From NCBI GenBank assembly GCA_028711415.1, contig JAQTSG010000006.1:1-38587 (forward strand): a DNA stretch of 38,587 bases, written 5' to 3'. The translations under genes and the position numbers were made by a program. Below, piece by piece: positions 23,342 through 31,485 of the stretch; positions within the stretch are counted from its first letter, which is position 1, and every line of letters starts with the position of its first letter. The notes beneath the pieces are model-generated. The model was not told the DNA's origin. It searched no databases and saw only the letters and a program-made list of their open reading frames with translations. Origin of the DNA: Patescibacteria group bacterium. Its GTDB lineage: Bacteria; Patescibacteriota; Patescibacteriia; Patescibacteriales; JAQTRU01.

Positions 23342-24157
23342 TTAATAAGATAATTTTTGAGCGCGCTTATAAGCTTCTAAAATCGCGTCTTGCCACTGTT
23401 TATAAAATTTTTTAGGATTCAATTTATTAAAAGCGGCTTCGGTCGTGCCTTTTTTTGATTTTACCATATTAATTAATTGGCCGGGAGTGTAAATATTTTT
23501 TACATTTTGGTAATATTTAAGGGAGCCGACCAGCAGTTCAAAAATTATAGCTTCGGCTTGTTGCGGTGAAAATCCTAAATTTATGGCCGATTCCATTAAC
23601 GCGTCCATAAATAAAAATACATAGGCCGGACCGCTGCCGGAGATGGCGGTGATTTTATCTAAATCATCTTCAATTTTAACTTTAAAGTTATAGCCGAAAG
23701 CGAAAAAAAATTTTTTAATTAAACTAAGCTTATTTTTAGAAAATTTTTTTTCATCCGCGAACCAAGCAATGACGCCTTGGCCGACTTGCAATGGCAAATT
23801 TGGCATTACTCTAACAACACTTTGGCTGTTAACGATTTTTTTAACATTGGCTATTTTCACTCCAGCCATGATGGAAATAAAAATTTTATTATTTAGTTCG
23901 GCTGGTTTTAAATTGTAAAAATCCTGCGGTTTAACGCAAAGGAAAATTATATCGCTTTGATTAATCAATTCTTCCAAAGAATTTAGATAAACCGCGTTTT
24001 TAATTTTTTTTAGGCCGATGGAGCAAATACAAAAATTAAGCTGTTTGCCGATTTGGTTTTTTTGCAAAAGTTTAAAAATCGCCTGGCCCATATGGCCATA
24101 GCCAAAAATTCCGATATTTGTTTTTTTTGCTTGATTTGCCCCGTTAGATATTCTCAT
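23342..24157 (-). CDS. proC: Pyrroline-5-carboxylate reductase
   Basis: Last step of proline synthesis. 271 residues. Rossmann motif 'IGIFGYGHMGQAIFKLL', 'IIFLCVKPQDF', 'SIMAGVKIANVK', 'RVMPNLPLQVGQG' and the family signature 'ITAISGSGPAYVFLFMDALMESAINLGFSPQQAEAI' are all present. The C-terminus has 'PGQLINMVKSKKGTTEAAF'. The first ~12 residues ('MRISNGANQAKK') precede the usual N-terminus and include a translated TAACGGGG repeat half, so the ancestral start may have been nearer 'TNIGIFG'. First gene of the proC-proA unit, divergent from proS. Confidence 0.96.
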   Translation of the reverse strand: MRISNGANQAKKTNIGIFGYGHMGQAIFKLLQKNQIGKQLNFCICSIGLKKIKNAVYLNSLEELINQSDIIFLCVKPQDFYNLKPAELNNKIFISIMAGVKIANVKKIVNSQSVVRVMPNLPLQVGQGVIAWFADEKKFSKNKLSLIKKFFFAFGYNFKVKIEDDLDKITAISGSGPAYVFLFMDALMESAINLGFSPQQAEAIIFELLVGSLKYYQNVKNIYTPGQLINMVKSKKGTTEAAFNKLNPKKFYKQWQDAILEAYKRAQKLSY

Positions 24158-24345
24158 GTATTTTTTAATATATTCCCGGAAGTAATAAAATCTAATAAGG
24201 TTAATGATTTTATTTTAATAAATAAAGCTCTTTTTGGCAAGCTCTGGGGGTTATTTTGTTTTTCCTTGTTGGCTGTGGATTTATAGTTGAATTATTTTAA
24301 AAAATCGTGTAAAATTAAAGTAAATTAAAAATAATTAAAATAATT
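24158..24345. other. Divergent spacer between proC and proS
   Basis: An AT-rich, 188-nt intergenic region that must hold both promoters. The plus-strand one is clear (24287-24315); the proC promoter is not obvious. No leader peptide or T-box motif was recognised. Confidence 0.5.
24287..24315 (+). promoter_or_regulatory. Promoter of proS
   Basis: TTGAAT, a 17-nt spacer ending in TG, then TAAAAT. It lies ~30 nt before the first in-frame ATG (24346) and ~160 nt before the SD-preceded ATG (24478). Confidence 0.6.
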
Positions 24346-24477
24346 ATGGAGAAAAAGGCAATAAAAAATAAGGTTGACAAAAAGGCAAAAAAGGCGTTAA
24401 ATTTGAATGTTAAACAAGATAATCAAACTGATTTATTTTGCGCGAACATTCCAAATATAAGCAAAGGGGGAAAGAAC

Positions 24478-25947
24478 ATGGACACAAACAAAAGATTAAC
24501 AAGCAGAGCCAAGGATTATTCCCAGTGGTATCTGGACGTGATCGCGGCCGCTGATTTAGCGGATAATTCACCGGTAAGGGGTTGCATGGTAATTAAGCCA
24601 AATGGTTATGCTATTTGGGAGAAAATGCAATCCATTTTGGACGCTATGTTCAAGGCGACTGGGGTGGAGAACGCGTATTTTCCGCTTTTTATCCCGGTTA
24701 GTTTTCTTTCCCGGGAAGCCGAGCATGTCGAGGGTTTTGCCACGGAGTGCGCGGTCGTGACCCACCATCGTCTGGAAAAAGACAGTAGTGGAAAGCTGGT
24801 GCCTACCGGTAAGTTGGAAGAACCCTTAATTGTGCGGCCGACTTCGGAAACCATTATGTATGAAATGTATGCCAAATGGATCAATTCTTATCGCGATCTG
24901 CCCCTGCTTTTAAATCAGTGGGCGAATATGGTTCGCTGGGAGATGCGGACCAGGCCGTTTTTAAGAACCACGGAATTTTTGTGGCAGGAAGGCCATACCG
25001 CCCACGCGACCAGAGAGGAAGCCGACGCCAGAGCGCGACAGATGCTGGAAGTTTATCGGGTTTTTGCCGAAGAGTATCTGGCCATGCCGGTGATCAAGGG
25101 ACAAAAGAGCGAATCGGAAAAATTTGCCGGAGCAGTCCATTCTTATACTATTGAAGCTTTAATGCAGGACGGTAAAGCCCTGCAATCCGGCACCTCGCAT
25201 TTTCTCGGACAGAATTTTTCCAGGCCGTTTAAAGTCAAGTTTTTGGATCAAAGCGGCGAGGAGCAATTTGTCTGGCAGACCAGCTGGGGGGTTTCGACGC
25301 GCTTAATCGGCGGGTTAATTATGACCCATTCGGATGACAAAGGATTGGTTATACCGCCGAAATTGGCTCCGACTCCCGTGGTTATTATTCCGATTTGGGC
25401 CTCGGCGGAAGAACACAAGAAAGTCCTGCCGGTGGTTGAAAAACTGGCTGGGGAAATTAGGGGTCTCGGCTATGCCGCGCAAATTGATGATCGCGACCTT
25501 CGGCCCGGACCCAAGTTTTTTGAATGGGAGAAAAAAGGCGTGCCGATCAGAATCGAGATCGGATCTAAGGACTTGGTCAAACAGTCGGTTGTGATGGTTC
25601 GGCGGGATACGGGCGAAAAACAGGAAGTCGGGATTACCGGAGCTGCCGCTTTTGTAAAAACTCTCCTGGACAGAATTCAGGCCGATCTTTTCGCCAAGGC
25701 GCTGAAGTTTCGGGATGAAAACATTCGGGAGGTGGAGACTTACGAAGAGTTCAAGCAAGTGCTTCAAGAGAAAGGCGGTTTTTTATCAGCGCCTTGGTGC
25801 CTTAATCCGGCTTGCGAGGCCAGAATCAAAGAAGAAACAAAAGCGACGACAAGGTGCATCCCGTTTGATCAACGGAAGGAAACCGGCAAGTGCGTGATTT
25901 GTGGCGGGAAATCCGAAGGCCGGGCACTGTTCGCCAAAGCGTATTAA
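24478..25947 (+). CDS. proS: Prolyl-tRNA synthetase, archaeal/eukaryotic-style short form
   Basis: Charges tRNA-Pro. I choose the ATG at 24478 (489 aa) because AAAGGGGG stands before it; the frame is open upstream to 24346 with a Lys-rich, unconserved stretch. Class II motifs are '[10 protein letters not shown]', '[20 protein letters not shown]' and motif 2 '[29 protein letters not shown]'. Motif 3 is '[23 protein letters not shown]'. The bacterial editing insertion is absent and the anticodon domain ('PVVIIPIWA', '[26 protein letters not shown]') is followed by a C-terminal zinc module (Cys pairs 'CLNPAC' and 'CVIC') ending in Tyr, as in Thermus-type ProRS. It faces away from proC. Confidence 0.96.
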   Translation: MDTNKRLTSRAKDYSQWYLDVIAAADLADNSPVRGCMVIKPNGYAIWEKMQSILDAMFKATGVENAYFPLFIPVSFLSREAEHVEGFATECAVVTHHRLEKDSSGKLVPTGKLEEPLIVRPTSETIMYEMYAKWINSYRDLPLLLNQWANMVRWEMRTRPFLRTTEFLWQEGHTAHATREEADARARQMLEVYRVFAEEYLAMPVIKGQKSESEKFAGAVHSYTIEALMQDGKALQSGTSHFLGQNFSRPFKVKFLDQSGEEQFVWQTSWGVSTRLIGGLIMTHSDDKGLVIPPKLAPTPVVIIPIWASAEEHKKVLPVVEKLAGEIRGLGYAAQIDDRDLRPGPKFFEWEKKGVPIRIEIGSKDLVKQSVVMVRRDTGEKQEVGITGAAAFVKTLLDRIQADLFAKALKFRDENIREVETYEEFKQVLQEKGGFLSAPWCLNPACEARIKEETKATTRCIPFDQRKETGKCVICGGKSEGRALFAKAY

Positions 25948-25976
25948 AGCGTATGAAGTTGACTTCCAGATATGCG

Positions 25977-26008
25977 GGGCATCATCTTCGGTGATGCCCT
26001 ATTTTTTT
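25977..26008 (+). terminator. Terminator between proS and the SPASM gene
   Basis: GGGCATCA / TGATGCCC (8 bp, 7-nt loop) followed by ATTTTTTT. The T-run runs straight into the AAAGGAG Shine-Dalgarno sequence of the next gene. Confidence 0.8.
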
Positions 26009-26021
26009 GAAAGGAGTAAAT

Positions 26022-27179
26022 ATGTATACTGGAGCGCGTTTGGAAATTACCGGCAAGTGCGATCTGCAATGCCTATACTGCCATGCGGGAGAAAAGAATA
26101 CTCAAATTTGCCTGGCTTCAGAAATGACGCTTGGGAGATGGTCGGAAGTCATCGCGGAAGCAAAGAGTCTCGGCGTAAGAATATTTACACTCACCGGCGG
26201 GGAGCCGTTTCTCAATCCGGATTGGATGAAAATCGCCGAACTGTGCGGTGCCGAATCCAGGGTTATAATTTCCACCAACGGCGAACATTTTTCCGAGAAG
26301 AATCTGGAGATTTTGTCGGGACTGCCCCAGGTGGTTGAATTCAGGACCAGCTTGGACGGTTTGGCAGCCAACGATATCATCAGGGACGGGAGCAGCTTCC
26401 AAAGGACACTGGCTTCAATTAAACGTTTGAAAGAGTACCTGCCCGGGGCGGGGATTATGATCCAGACGACCACATACCAGAATAACCTCGGAGAAATCGA
26501 ACAGCTCTATGAAATATTAAAGGGTATTCCGATTACCCGGTGGCGTTTGGCTCAGCTCTGGAAGACGGTAAGGACTGAAAAGAATCGGGATATTCTGGAC
26601 TTCTCGAATTATCGGTTAATGTTTAGGATGTATGCCAGAATTATCCGCCGGCATCAAGCGGACGGTCAGCCTTTCAGACTGGGGATTGATAATGTGTACG
26701 ATTCCTTTATCACCAGGGAAGAGTATGCTGACTTCAATATGCTGGCTCACCCGTGTCTGTATGAATTTGAGTTCCTTTGCGTTAACGCCAATGGCGATTT
26801 AGTCTTTTGCCCGGCGTTAAATCTCCCTTATGCCTCCGTAAAAAATATGGGAATCGCGGAGGCGGTAGCCGGATCAAGCTGGTTGCGTGATTTCAAAGCG
26901 ATAACCATCGATTCTCTGCCTTGCGGAAATTGCCGCTATTTGAAAATCTGCGGCGGCGGTTGTCGGGCCGATGCTTACCGTTGGCTGGGGGATTTAAAAA
27001 CACTTGACCCCAATTCTTGCTGTATTATGAGACGGGTCGAAGAGCAGATCATGCCGGTGCTCAATGGGGCCGAACAGGCAGTATATCATCGGCTTATCAA
27101 CTCCGTCGGCGATTGGCCACCCGTTGACGGTGAAAATATCGAAGAAGCGGTGGCCAGATTTTCGCGGAAAGGGGGATGA
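26022..27179 (+). CDS. Radical SAM protein with SPASM-like domain
   Basis: 385 residues from the ATG at 26022, six bases after AAAGGAG; the track's TTG at 26007 lies inside the terminator tail. The radical SAM motif is Cys13-x3-Cys17-x2-Cys20 ('GKCDLQCLYCHAG'), with 'FTLTGGEPFLNP' binding AdoMet. The C-terminal auxiliary-cluster (SPASM/twitch) region is 'CLYEFEFLCVNANGDLVFCPA', then 'LPCGNCRYLKICGGGCRADAYRW' and 'DPNSCCIMRR'. SPASM proteins usually modify a peptide or protein substrate. No convincing precursor is adjacent, except an optional nine-codon ORF just downstream. The gene is flanked by terminators on both sides, so it is its own unit or read-through from proS. Confidence 0.9.
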   Translation: MYTGARLEITGKCDLQCLYCHAGEKNTQICLASEMTLGRWSEVIAEAKSLGVRIFTLTGGEPFLNPDWMKIAELCGAESRVIISTNGEHFSEKNLEILSGLPQVVEFRTSLDGLAANDIIRDGSSFQRTLASIKRLKEYLPGAGIMIQTTTYQNNLGEIEQLYEILKGIPITRWRLAQLWKTVRTEKNRDILDFSNYRLMFRMYARIIRRHQADGQPFRLGIDNVYDSFITREEYADFNMLAHPCLYEFEFLCVNANGDLVFCPALNLPYASVKNMGIAEAVAGSSWLRDFKAITIDSLPCGNCRYLKICGGGCRADAYRWLGDLKTLDPNSCCIMRRVEEQIMPVLNGAEQAVYHRLINSVGDWPPVDGENIEEAVARFSRKGG

Positions 27180-27183
27180 GAAT

Positions 27184-27213
27184 ATGTGTCTCAAAAATAA
27201 GCAGCCCAGCTAA
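27184..27213 (+). other. Nine-codon micro-ORF after the SPASM gene
   Basis: ATG to TAA encoding MCLKNKQPS, beginning 4 nt after the radical SAM stop. AAAGGGGG (within the end of the upstream gene) lies 8 nt before the ATG, similar to the proS start, and a terminator follows directly. It may be chance. Confidence 0.15.
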
Positions 27214-27223
27214 AAAGGGCATG

Positions 27224-27253
27224 GGGGCGTGCAATTGCATGCCCCTTCTTTTT
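27224..27253 (+). terminator. Intrinsic terminator
   Basis: GGGGCGTGC-AATT-GCATGCCCC (9 bp, one G-U) followed by TTCTTTTT. Confidence 0.85.
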
Positions 27254-27254
27254 A

Positions 27255-27395
27255 TTAGCCGAATAAGGCCGTGCTTACGTATTTCCCCCCCCGGTCGGGG
27301 AATAAGGCAACAATCGTTCCGGAACCTATATTTTTTACCATTTCCATCATAGAGACTCCAATATATGTATGCACATTGCCAGAAAGAATTGATTT
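27255..27395 (-). pseudogene. Cysteine synthase C-terminal relic
   Basis: The minus strand reads 'LSGNVHTYIGVSMMEMVKN' then 'IGSGTIVALFPDRGGKYVST' and 'ALFG' before a TAA. The second part is the characteristic C-terminal strand of PLP-dependent cysteine synthase/cystathionine beta-synthase proteins ('TIVxxxPDxGxRYLSTxLF'). The frame is closed by TAG at 27396, and the catalytic N-terminal domain is absent. It is a remnant left by a deletion. An ATG-initiated 31-codon ORF remains within it (27255-27350). Confidence 0.75.
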
Positions 27396-27607
27396 CTAAG
27401 ATTTGACATTTTAATATTTGACAATTTTTTATTTTTATGCTATTTTATTAAGTTCTTAAGTTGCTTTTGCTTGATTTCCTGATTTTTCAGCTAATTAAGC
27501 GCTAAAATAGCAGCTTTGGGATTTAATAACTGAATGAACATTGACAATTGAAATAGTAAGTTAACAAAACATAGAAAAACAGCCAAAAACCGAAAGGTGG
27601 CAAGGAA
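27396..27607. other. Leader region of the envelope cluster
   Basis: No gene seen. AT-rich; it contains two TTGACA boxes (27403 and 27418) and GAAAGGTGG before the ATG at 27608. The leader from the probable start site is ~155 nt, with only weak hairpins. Confidence 0.5.
27418..27446 (+). promoter_or_regulatory. Promoter of the three-gene envelope operon
   Basis: TTGACA, 17-nt spacer and TATTTT; another TTGACA stands 15 nt upstream. It is directly next to the cysteine synthase relic. Confidence 0.55.
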
Positions 27608-29014
27608 ATGGCAAAACAGAAACAAAACAGGGGAGGCGGAGGAGCTAATGCAGGAACCAAAACCGATAAGATTCGTCTTCTTACCGGAAATCCGGAGAAG
27701 AGAAACGATCGGTTCGCGGTTGCTATCGAAGCCCTCGTGAAGGAATCGGGCGTAGTAAGAGCAAATTGCCCGGTTACCTTCTACCACAATAACCTGGAAG
27801 TCATCGTGGCGGGAGTATTAACCGACGCCGCCGGAAAGGCGACCTGCGTTTATGAGGTGCCTTTAGACATGGCGGGGAAGAAAGTCTCTATCCGCGCGCA
27901 GATTGATAACACGGCGGACGAGGCGTTCTGCGAAGTTACTTTCCCGGCTGACCCGGCCGTAACCGAAACGATTCATCTCGTCTCCGGAAAAGCAAGTGAG
28001 GTAGATAGTCGGTTCGTGGTTAACATCGAGGCTTTGGTGGAAGCCGACAAGAAAGGAAAGGGAGGTTGCCCGGTTACTTTTTATTGTGACGGGCTGACGA
28101 TTCTGGCCGCAGGAGTATTAACCGACGCTAATGGAAAAGCGACCTGCGCCTATAAAGCGCCCTTTAAGAAGGCGGGCAAAAAAGTCTCTATCCGAGCCCG
28201 GATTGATGGCACGGCGGTTGAGCATTCTGCTGACATCGTCCTTCCGGTCGCCCCGAAAATTTTCGCCAAAGCTTTTGAGAATGTCTGGGCGAGGATGAAA
28301 TTTAACCTCGCCAGGAAGGGAGAGCTCTTAATAAAGCACTCCGCAAAAACTTTCATGTTCGCTCTCCTCGCCTGGGTGATTATTGCGCTCGGCGGGGTCA
28401 AGCTTCTCGGCATCGGCCTGGGCATCTTTTTCTTCTTCCAGGCGGTCAAGAAATTCGCGGTTGTTTCGGGGATTGTGATTGCTCTTGCCGTGCCGGTCGT
28501 TTTCTGGATATTCTCTTCGCAGATCGCCGGAACGTTGAGTTTCGCGATTTGGATGGTCTTCTTTTTCGGAGAGCCGTTTTACTGGCTTGAAGAATTGCTG
28601 AAGACTATTGAGGAGAAGGAAGGGAAAGCGGTAGATGTAAAGGTTATCAACCTTTACCCATGGGTTCCCATGGGCTTCGCCATCTTCTTCATAATGATTC
28701 ACCTGTTTTCTTTATTAGGCGGCGGAAGCGGGGCAGAGGTTTCCTCTTTTGAGGATACGGAAGTCCTTAGCTTGGGCGGAAATGAAGGCGGTGGCGGTTT
28801 CTTCGGATTTTTCCACAATCTTTACCGAAATTTCAAGGATATCGTCGACTGGATATTTTTTATCATCATCTTGTCCGTCTGGGCCATGCCCGGAGAAGTT
28901 CTTGGCATCACCGGTTTCAAGAAAGCGGACATGACCGCCGAAAAAGGTCTTTTCTTGTGGGGGATTTTCGATTTACTGGGTAAGTTGTTTTTGAAGAAGA
29001 AAGGCGGCAAGTAA
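27608..29014 (+). CDS. Membrane protein with two Ig-like repeats
   Basis: 468 residues. After a basic, Gly-rich N-terminus ('MAKQKQNRGGGGANAGTK') two ~90-residue repeats follow, each with 'CPVTFY...VAGVLTDAxGKATCxY..P....GKKVSIRAxID', a bacterial Ig-like beta-sandwich pattern with two Cys. The C-terminal half holds about five to six membrane helices with Gly-rich loops ('GGGSGAEVSS', 'GGNEGGGGFFGFF'). There is no N-terminal signal peptide, so the repeats may be cytoplasmic or exported by the first helix. Start supported by AAAGGTGG. The next gene overlaps by one base (TAATG). No family recognised beyond the Ig-like repeats. Confidence 0.7.
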   Translation: MAKQKQNRGGGGANAGTKTDKIRLLTGNPEKRNDRFAVAIEALVKESGVVRANCPVTFYHNNLEVIVAGVLTDAAGKATCVYEVPLDMAGKKVSIRAQIDNTADEAFCEVTFPADPAVTETIHLVSGKASEVDSRFVVNIEALVEADKKGKGGCPVTFYCDGLTILAAGVLTDANGKATCAYKAPFKKAGKKVSIRARIDGTAVEHSADIVLPVAPKIFAKAFENVWARMKFNLARKGELLIKHSAKTFMFALLAWVIIALGGVKLLGIGLGIFFFFQAVKKFAVVSGIVIALAVPVVFWIFSSQIAGTLSFAIWMVFFFGEPFYWLEELLKTIEEKEGKAVDVKVINLYPWVPMGFAIFFIMIHLFSLLGGGSGAEVSSFEDTEVLSLGGNEGGGGFFGFFHNLYRNFKDIVDWIFFIIILSVWAMPGEVLGITGFKKADMTAEKGLFLWGIFDLLGKLFLKKKGGK

Positions 29015-29793
29015 TGAAAGCCAGAATGATAGTCGGGATATTTTTGTCCCTCCTGCTTCTTTTCGTCAGCGGCTGTAAGGTGCCGTTTTCCTCTTTCCTC
29101 TTGTCAAAGAAGACGGTGGAAGTGGAAATTGACGGTTCCCTTAGGGACGCTGTCTTTTCCCCGACTTCGGTTCCTGCCAAAAAGGGGAAATTTGTCCTGA
29201 TAGAAGTAAAGGGGCAGGTTTTCAAGGACATAATCGGCCTGAAGCCGAAACTCGTCCCCCTCTCTGACGTAGTCGGGGTGTCTATTCCCGGCCAGGGTAA
29301 GCTCGGCCTGAATCAGGGCTTGAGCGAAACGCAGGTGATGGAAGACGGGGAGATTGAATTCTTCGTTCCCAAACTGTCTATCCCGGGCACGAAATACGCC
29401 ACGGGAACGCAAAAAGGAAAGAAAGAATTCAAAAAAGGGAAGGGAGAAATCATTGTCAAGTTTTCTGATAAGCCCTTCCGAAAAGGCAAACCTCTTCCCC
29501 AGAAAGTTTGGACCACAAAGTTTCTTAAAGACTTGGGTGTTAGAATACCAAGTTTGGAGGAGCTGAAAGAGCTTATGCCGGATGAGGCAGAGTTCAATAA
29601 AACCCTGGATCAGATCAGAAAAGAATCCGGGGCTTACATGGATTCGTCCGGAGTCCGGGCTAAAGTTGATTCCCTCCAGAAAAAAATACAGGAAGGGGAG
29701 AAGGCCTTGAAGTCCGGAGCGGCAAAGGGCTGGAACTATTGGTTCAATGACCCGGTCCGGGAAATTCCTCCTAAAGGGCTTCGGGAAGAATAG
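29014..29793 (+). CDS. Lipoprotein, unknown
   Basis: 259 residues. The lipobox 'LLFVSGC' after a hydrophobic signal (residues 1-20) marks a lipoprotein with the lipidated Cys at 21. The mature part is basic ('KKGKKEFKKGKGEIIVKFSDKPFRKGKPLP') with a C-terminal helical region ('EFNKTLDQIRKESG', 'KVDSLQKKIQEGEKALKSG'). It is co-translated with the Ig-repeat protein (1-nt overlap) and followed 27 nt later by a polytopic protein, so the three may form an envelope complex. Function unknown. Confidence 0.75.
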   Translation: MKARMIVGIFLSLLLLFVSGCKVPFSSFLLSKKTVEVEIDGSLRDAVFSPTSVPAKKGKFVLIEVKGQVFKDIIGLKPKLVPLSDVVGVSIPGQGKLGLNQGLSETQVMEDGEIEFFVPKLSIPGTKYATGTQKGKKEFKKGKGEIIVKFSDKPFRKGKPLPQKVWTTKFLKDLGVRIPSLEELKELMPDEAEFNKTLDQIRKESGAYMDSSGVRAKVDSLQKKIQEGEKALKSGAAKGWNYWFNDPVREIPPKGLREE

Positions 29794-29820
29794 TAATCAC
29801 ACGAACGCTAGGAGAATTCA

Positions 29821-31233
29821 ATGAACGCTATTGCTTATATTTTGTTCATAATCGTGGCCGGCCTGTTGTCCTTCGGCGCGATGAAAGTGTTTGCCAGCAA
29901 ACTGGCAGGCAAAAAATGGTACCTAATCCCGCTCTATGTGGCGGGATGGGCGCTCAGGGTAATCGTGGTCTTGATAATCCTCGCTCCGGTATGCGGTTTC
30001 TTGATGGGAGTGGTTTCCAAAACGTTTGGGATCCATCCGCTTATCCCGGCTCTGATTTTTTCCGGAATTGCGGTCCTTGCCTGCTTTTACGGAATCAGGC
30101 CTTGGCTTCTGGAGATCATGAAGAAATCGCTACCAGCTGGCCGGTCGGAAGACGAGTTATTACTAGAGTCTTTCGAGAGAATCATAACCCTGGCTCTATT
30201 CTTTTTTTGTGTCCACTTCACCTTAGATCTTCTGGGTGTTGCGTATGGCCAGAATCTTTGGTGGTGGAGCTGGCACGTAACCCTGGCGTCTGTCTTTGGC
30301 CTTCTCGGATATAGATTTTTTTTCCGAGACTGGGCCAAGGAAAACCAGAATAGGTGGGCCGTTATATTTGGATACGGCCTGAATGTCCTCTTAAGCATCT
30401 ATGTCATGTATTACTTCGGGTTTAATGCTCTCACGGAATTGCGGGGCTCACTCGAAATCTCCTCGATATTCTTACTCTTCAACTTTCTTCTTTTCTTCTT
30501 CTCATTTGGTCTGGGAAAAGAGAAGGAGATGACGAAGAGGGCATCCTACTGGTTGATCTGGATTTGGTCGTTTTCCCTGCTATTGGTTTTCGGGGGTATT
30601 GTCTATCTTCAGGCGACTCATCAAATCACCCGGCAGGAACGGATTGCCGCCCGGATGTTAAATATTGTCCGGTGGCAAAAGGAAGATGTGGATAGGAGCA
30701 TAGCTCTTTATGAGCTGGAAGTCGCGGCCAAAGCTGCGGAAGCGGCTTATAAGGTCGGTGACTCGGATTCCCTTTCCCGGTTGGAGAAAAAGATTGCTAC
30801 AATCGAGGCCAAGGTCAGAGCTGTCCCTCGAGCGAAATACGTTTCGCCCGAGGCAGTCGGGGAAACGATCGGGGAGCTTAAAGCGCTTCCCGGGGATGTT
30901 CTGGAAAAGTTCGGCAGTTCTTCCCAAACCTCCAAACCGCCCGACTACAAAATCTACGAACCCGGCACCTACACCTTCAATCTCAAGGCCGGGGAGAAGA
31001 CCGATCACTGGATTATGTTCCCGTCGCGGGGAGTGGTGATTAACTACTCCGTATCCTCCCCTGATTATCAGTATAAGTTGGTGTATGACGACGGAGAGGT
31101 CATACAAGATGGCAAAGATGTGGTTTATCCTAATAAAATCACGGACAAGTTTAAAATCCTTGCCATCACGGACCAGCCCGAAATCAAGATGACGGTGGTG
31201 CAGGGCCAGTTGAGCGCCGTTGCCCAGCAATAA
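29821..31233 (+). CDS. Polytopic membrane protein with shared C-terminal domain
   Basis: 470 residues. AGGAG precedes the ATG. The first ~275 residues hold about seven or eight transmembrane helices. A helical, charged stretch (about 280-370, 'RWQKEDVDRSIALYELEVAAKAAEAAYK') comes next, and then a ~95-residue C-terminal beta-rich domain beginning 'DYKIYEPGTYTFNLKAGEKT'. That last domain is nearly identical in protein and DNA to the end of the TPR-like gene at 31486. The domain is likely outside the membrane and may bind a common partner. Last gene of the operon before a terminator. I do not recognise the domain. Confidence 0.7.
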   Translation: MNAIAYILFIIVAGLLSFGAMKVFASKLAGKKWYLIPLYVAGWALRVIVVLIILAPVCGFLMGVVSKTFGIHPLIPALIFSGIAVLACFYGIRPWLLEIMKKSLPAGRSEDELLLESFERIITLALFFFCVHFTLDLLGVAYGQNLWWWSWHVTLASVFGLLGYRFFFRDWAKENQNRWAVIFGYGLNVLLSIYVMYYFGFNALTELRGSLEISSIFLLFNFLLFFFSFGLGKEKEMTKRASYWLIWIWSFSLLLVFGGIVYLQATHQITRQERIAARMLNIVRWQKEDVDRSIALYELEVAAKAAEAAYKVGDSDSLSRLEKKIATIEAKVRAVPRAKYVSPEAVGETIGELKALPGDVLEKFGSSSQTSKPPDYKIYEPGTYTFNLKAGEKTDHWIMFPSRGVVINYSVSSPDYQYKLVYDDGEVIQDGKDVVYPNKITDKFKILAITDQPEIKMTVVQGQLSAVAQQ

Positions 31234-31286
31234 GTTCTTTCCTTTTGATTCAGAAAGGGGATGGTAAATTATAGCCACCCCCTTTT
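30994..31286 (+). repeat. Direct repeat copy 1 (C-terminal domain plus 3' UTR)
   Basis: About 290 bp, from 'GAGAAGACCGATCACTGG' to the terminator 'CCACCCCCTTTT'. By eye four substitutions separate the coding part from copy 2 at 32191-32482, with a few changes in the terminator stem. The preceding ~50 bp of the domain are clearly more diverged. Confidence 0.95.
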
Positions 31287-31290
31287 CTTT
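31254..31290 (+). terminator. Terminator of the envelope operon
   Basis: AAAGGGGATGG / CCACCCCCTTTT with an AT loop and a following TTTCTTT. Confidence 0.75.
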
Positions 31291-31357
31291 ATGATTAAAT
31301 CATAATTTTATAATAAAAAAACGAAAAAGATGAAAGCAAAAATAAAAGGTGAAAACC

Positions 31358-31386
31358 TTGACAATTTTTTTAATCTATGGTAGTAT
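31358..31386 (+). promoter_or_regulatory. Strong promoter of the TPR-like gene
   Basis: Consensus TTGACA, 17-nt spacer and TAGTAT. A ~95-nt leader follows, containing the hairpin ATCCCGAT-AAA-ATTGGGAT (31424-31442) and the Shine-Dalgarno sequence AAGGGAGGA. Confidence 0.75.
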
Positions 31387-31485
31387 CAGAATAGGTAAAA
31401 ATAAAACTTTTTCAATATAAATCCCGATAAAATTGGGATAAAATTGCGCTCATTAAACGTCATATTTTGAAGGGAGGAACTGGCC

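Noticed and set aside
24158-24477. T-box or proline riboswitch before proS/proC
   Set aside because: No T-box sequence or conserved multi-stem structure recognised; the region is plain AT-rich.
25315-25767. 150-codon minus-strand ORF
   Set aside because: It is a shadow of proS, whose motifs are unambiguous in the other strand.
30658-31278. 206-codon minus-strand ORF
   Set aside because: It is antisense to the polytopic protein gene and its duplicated C-terminal domain; no start signal or recognisable domain.
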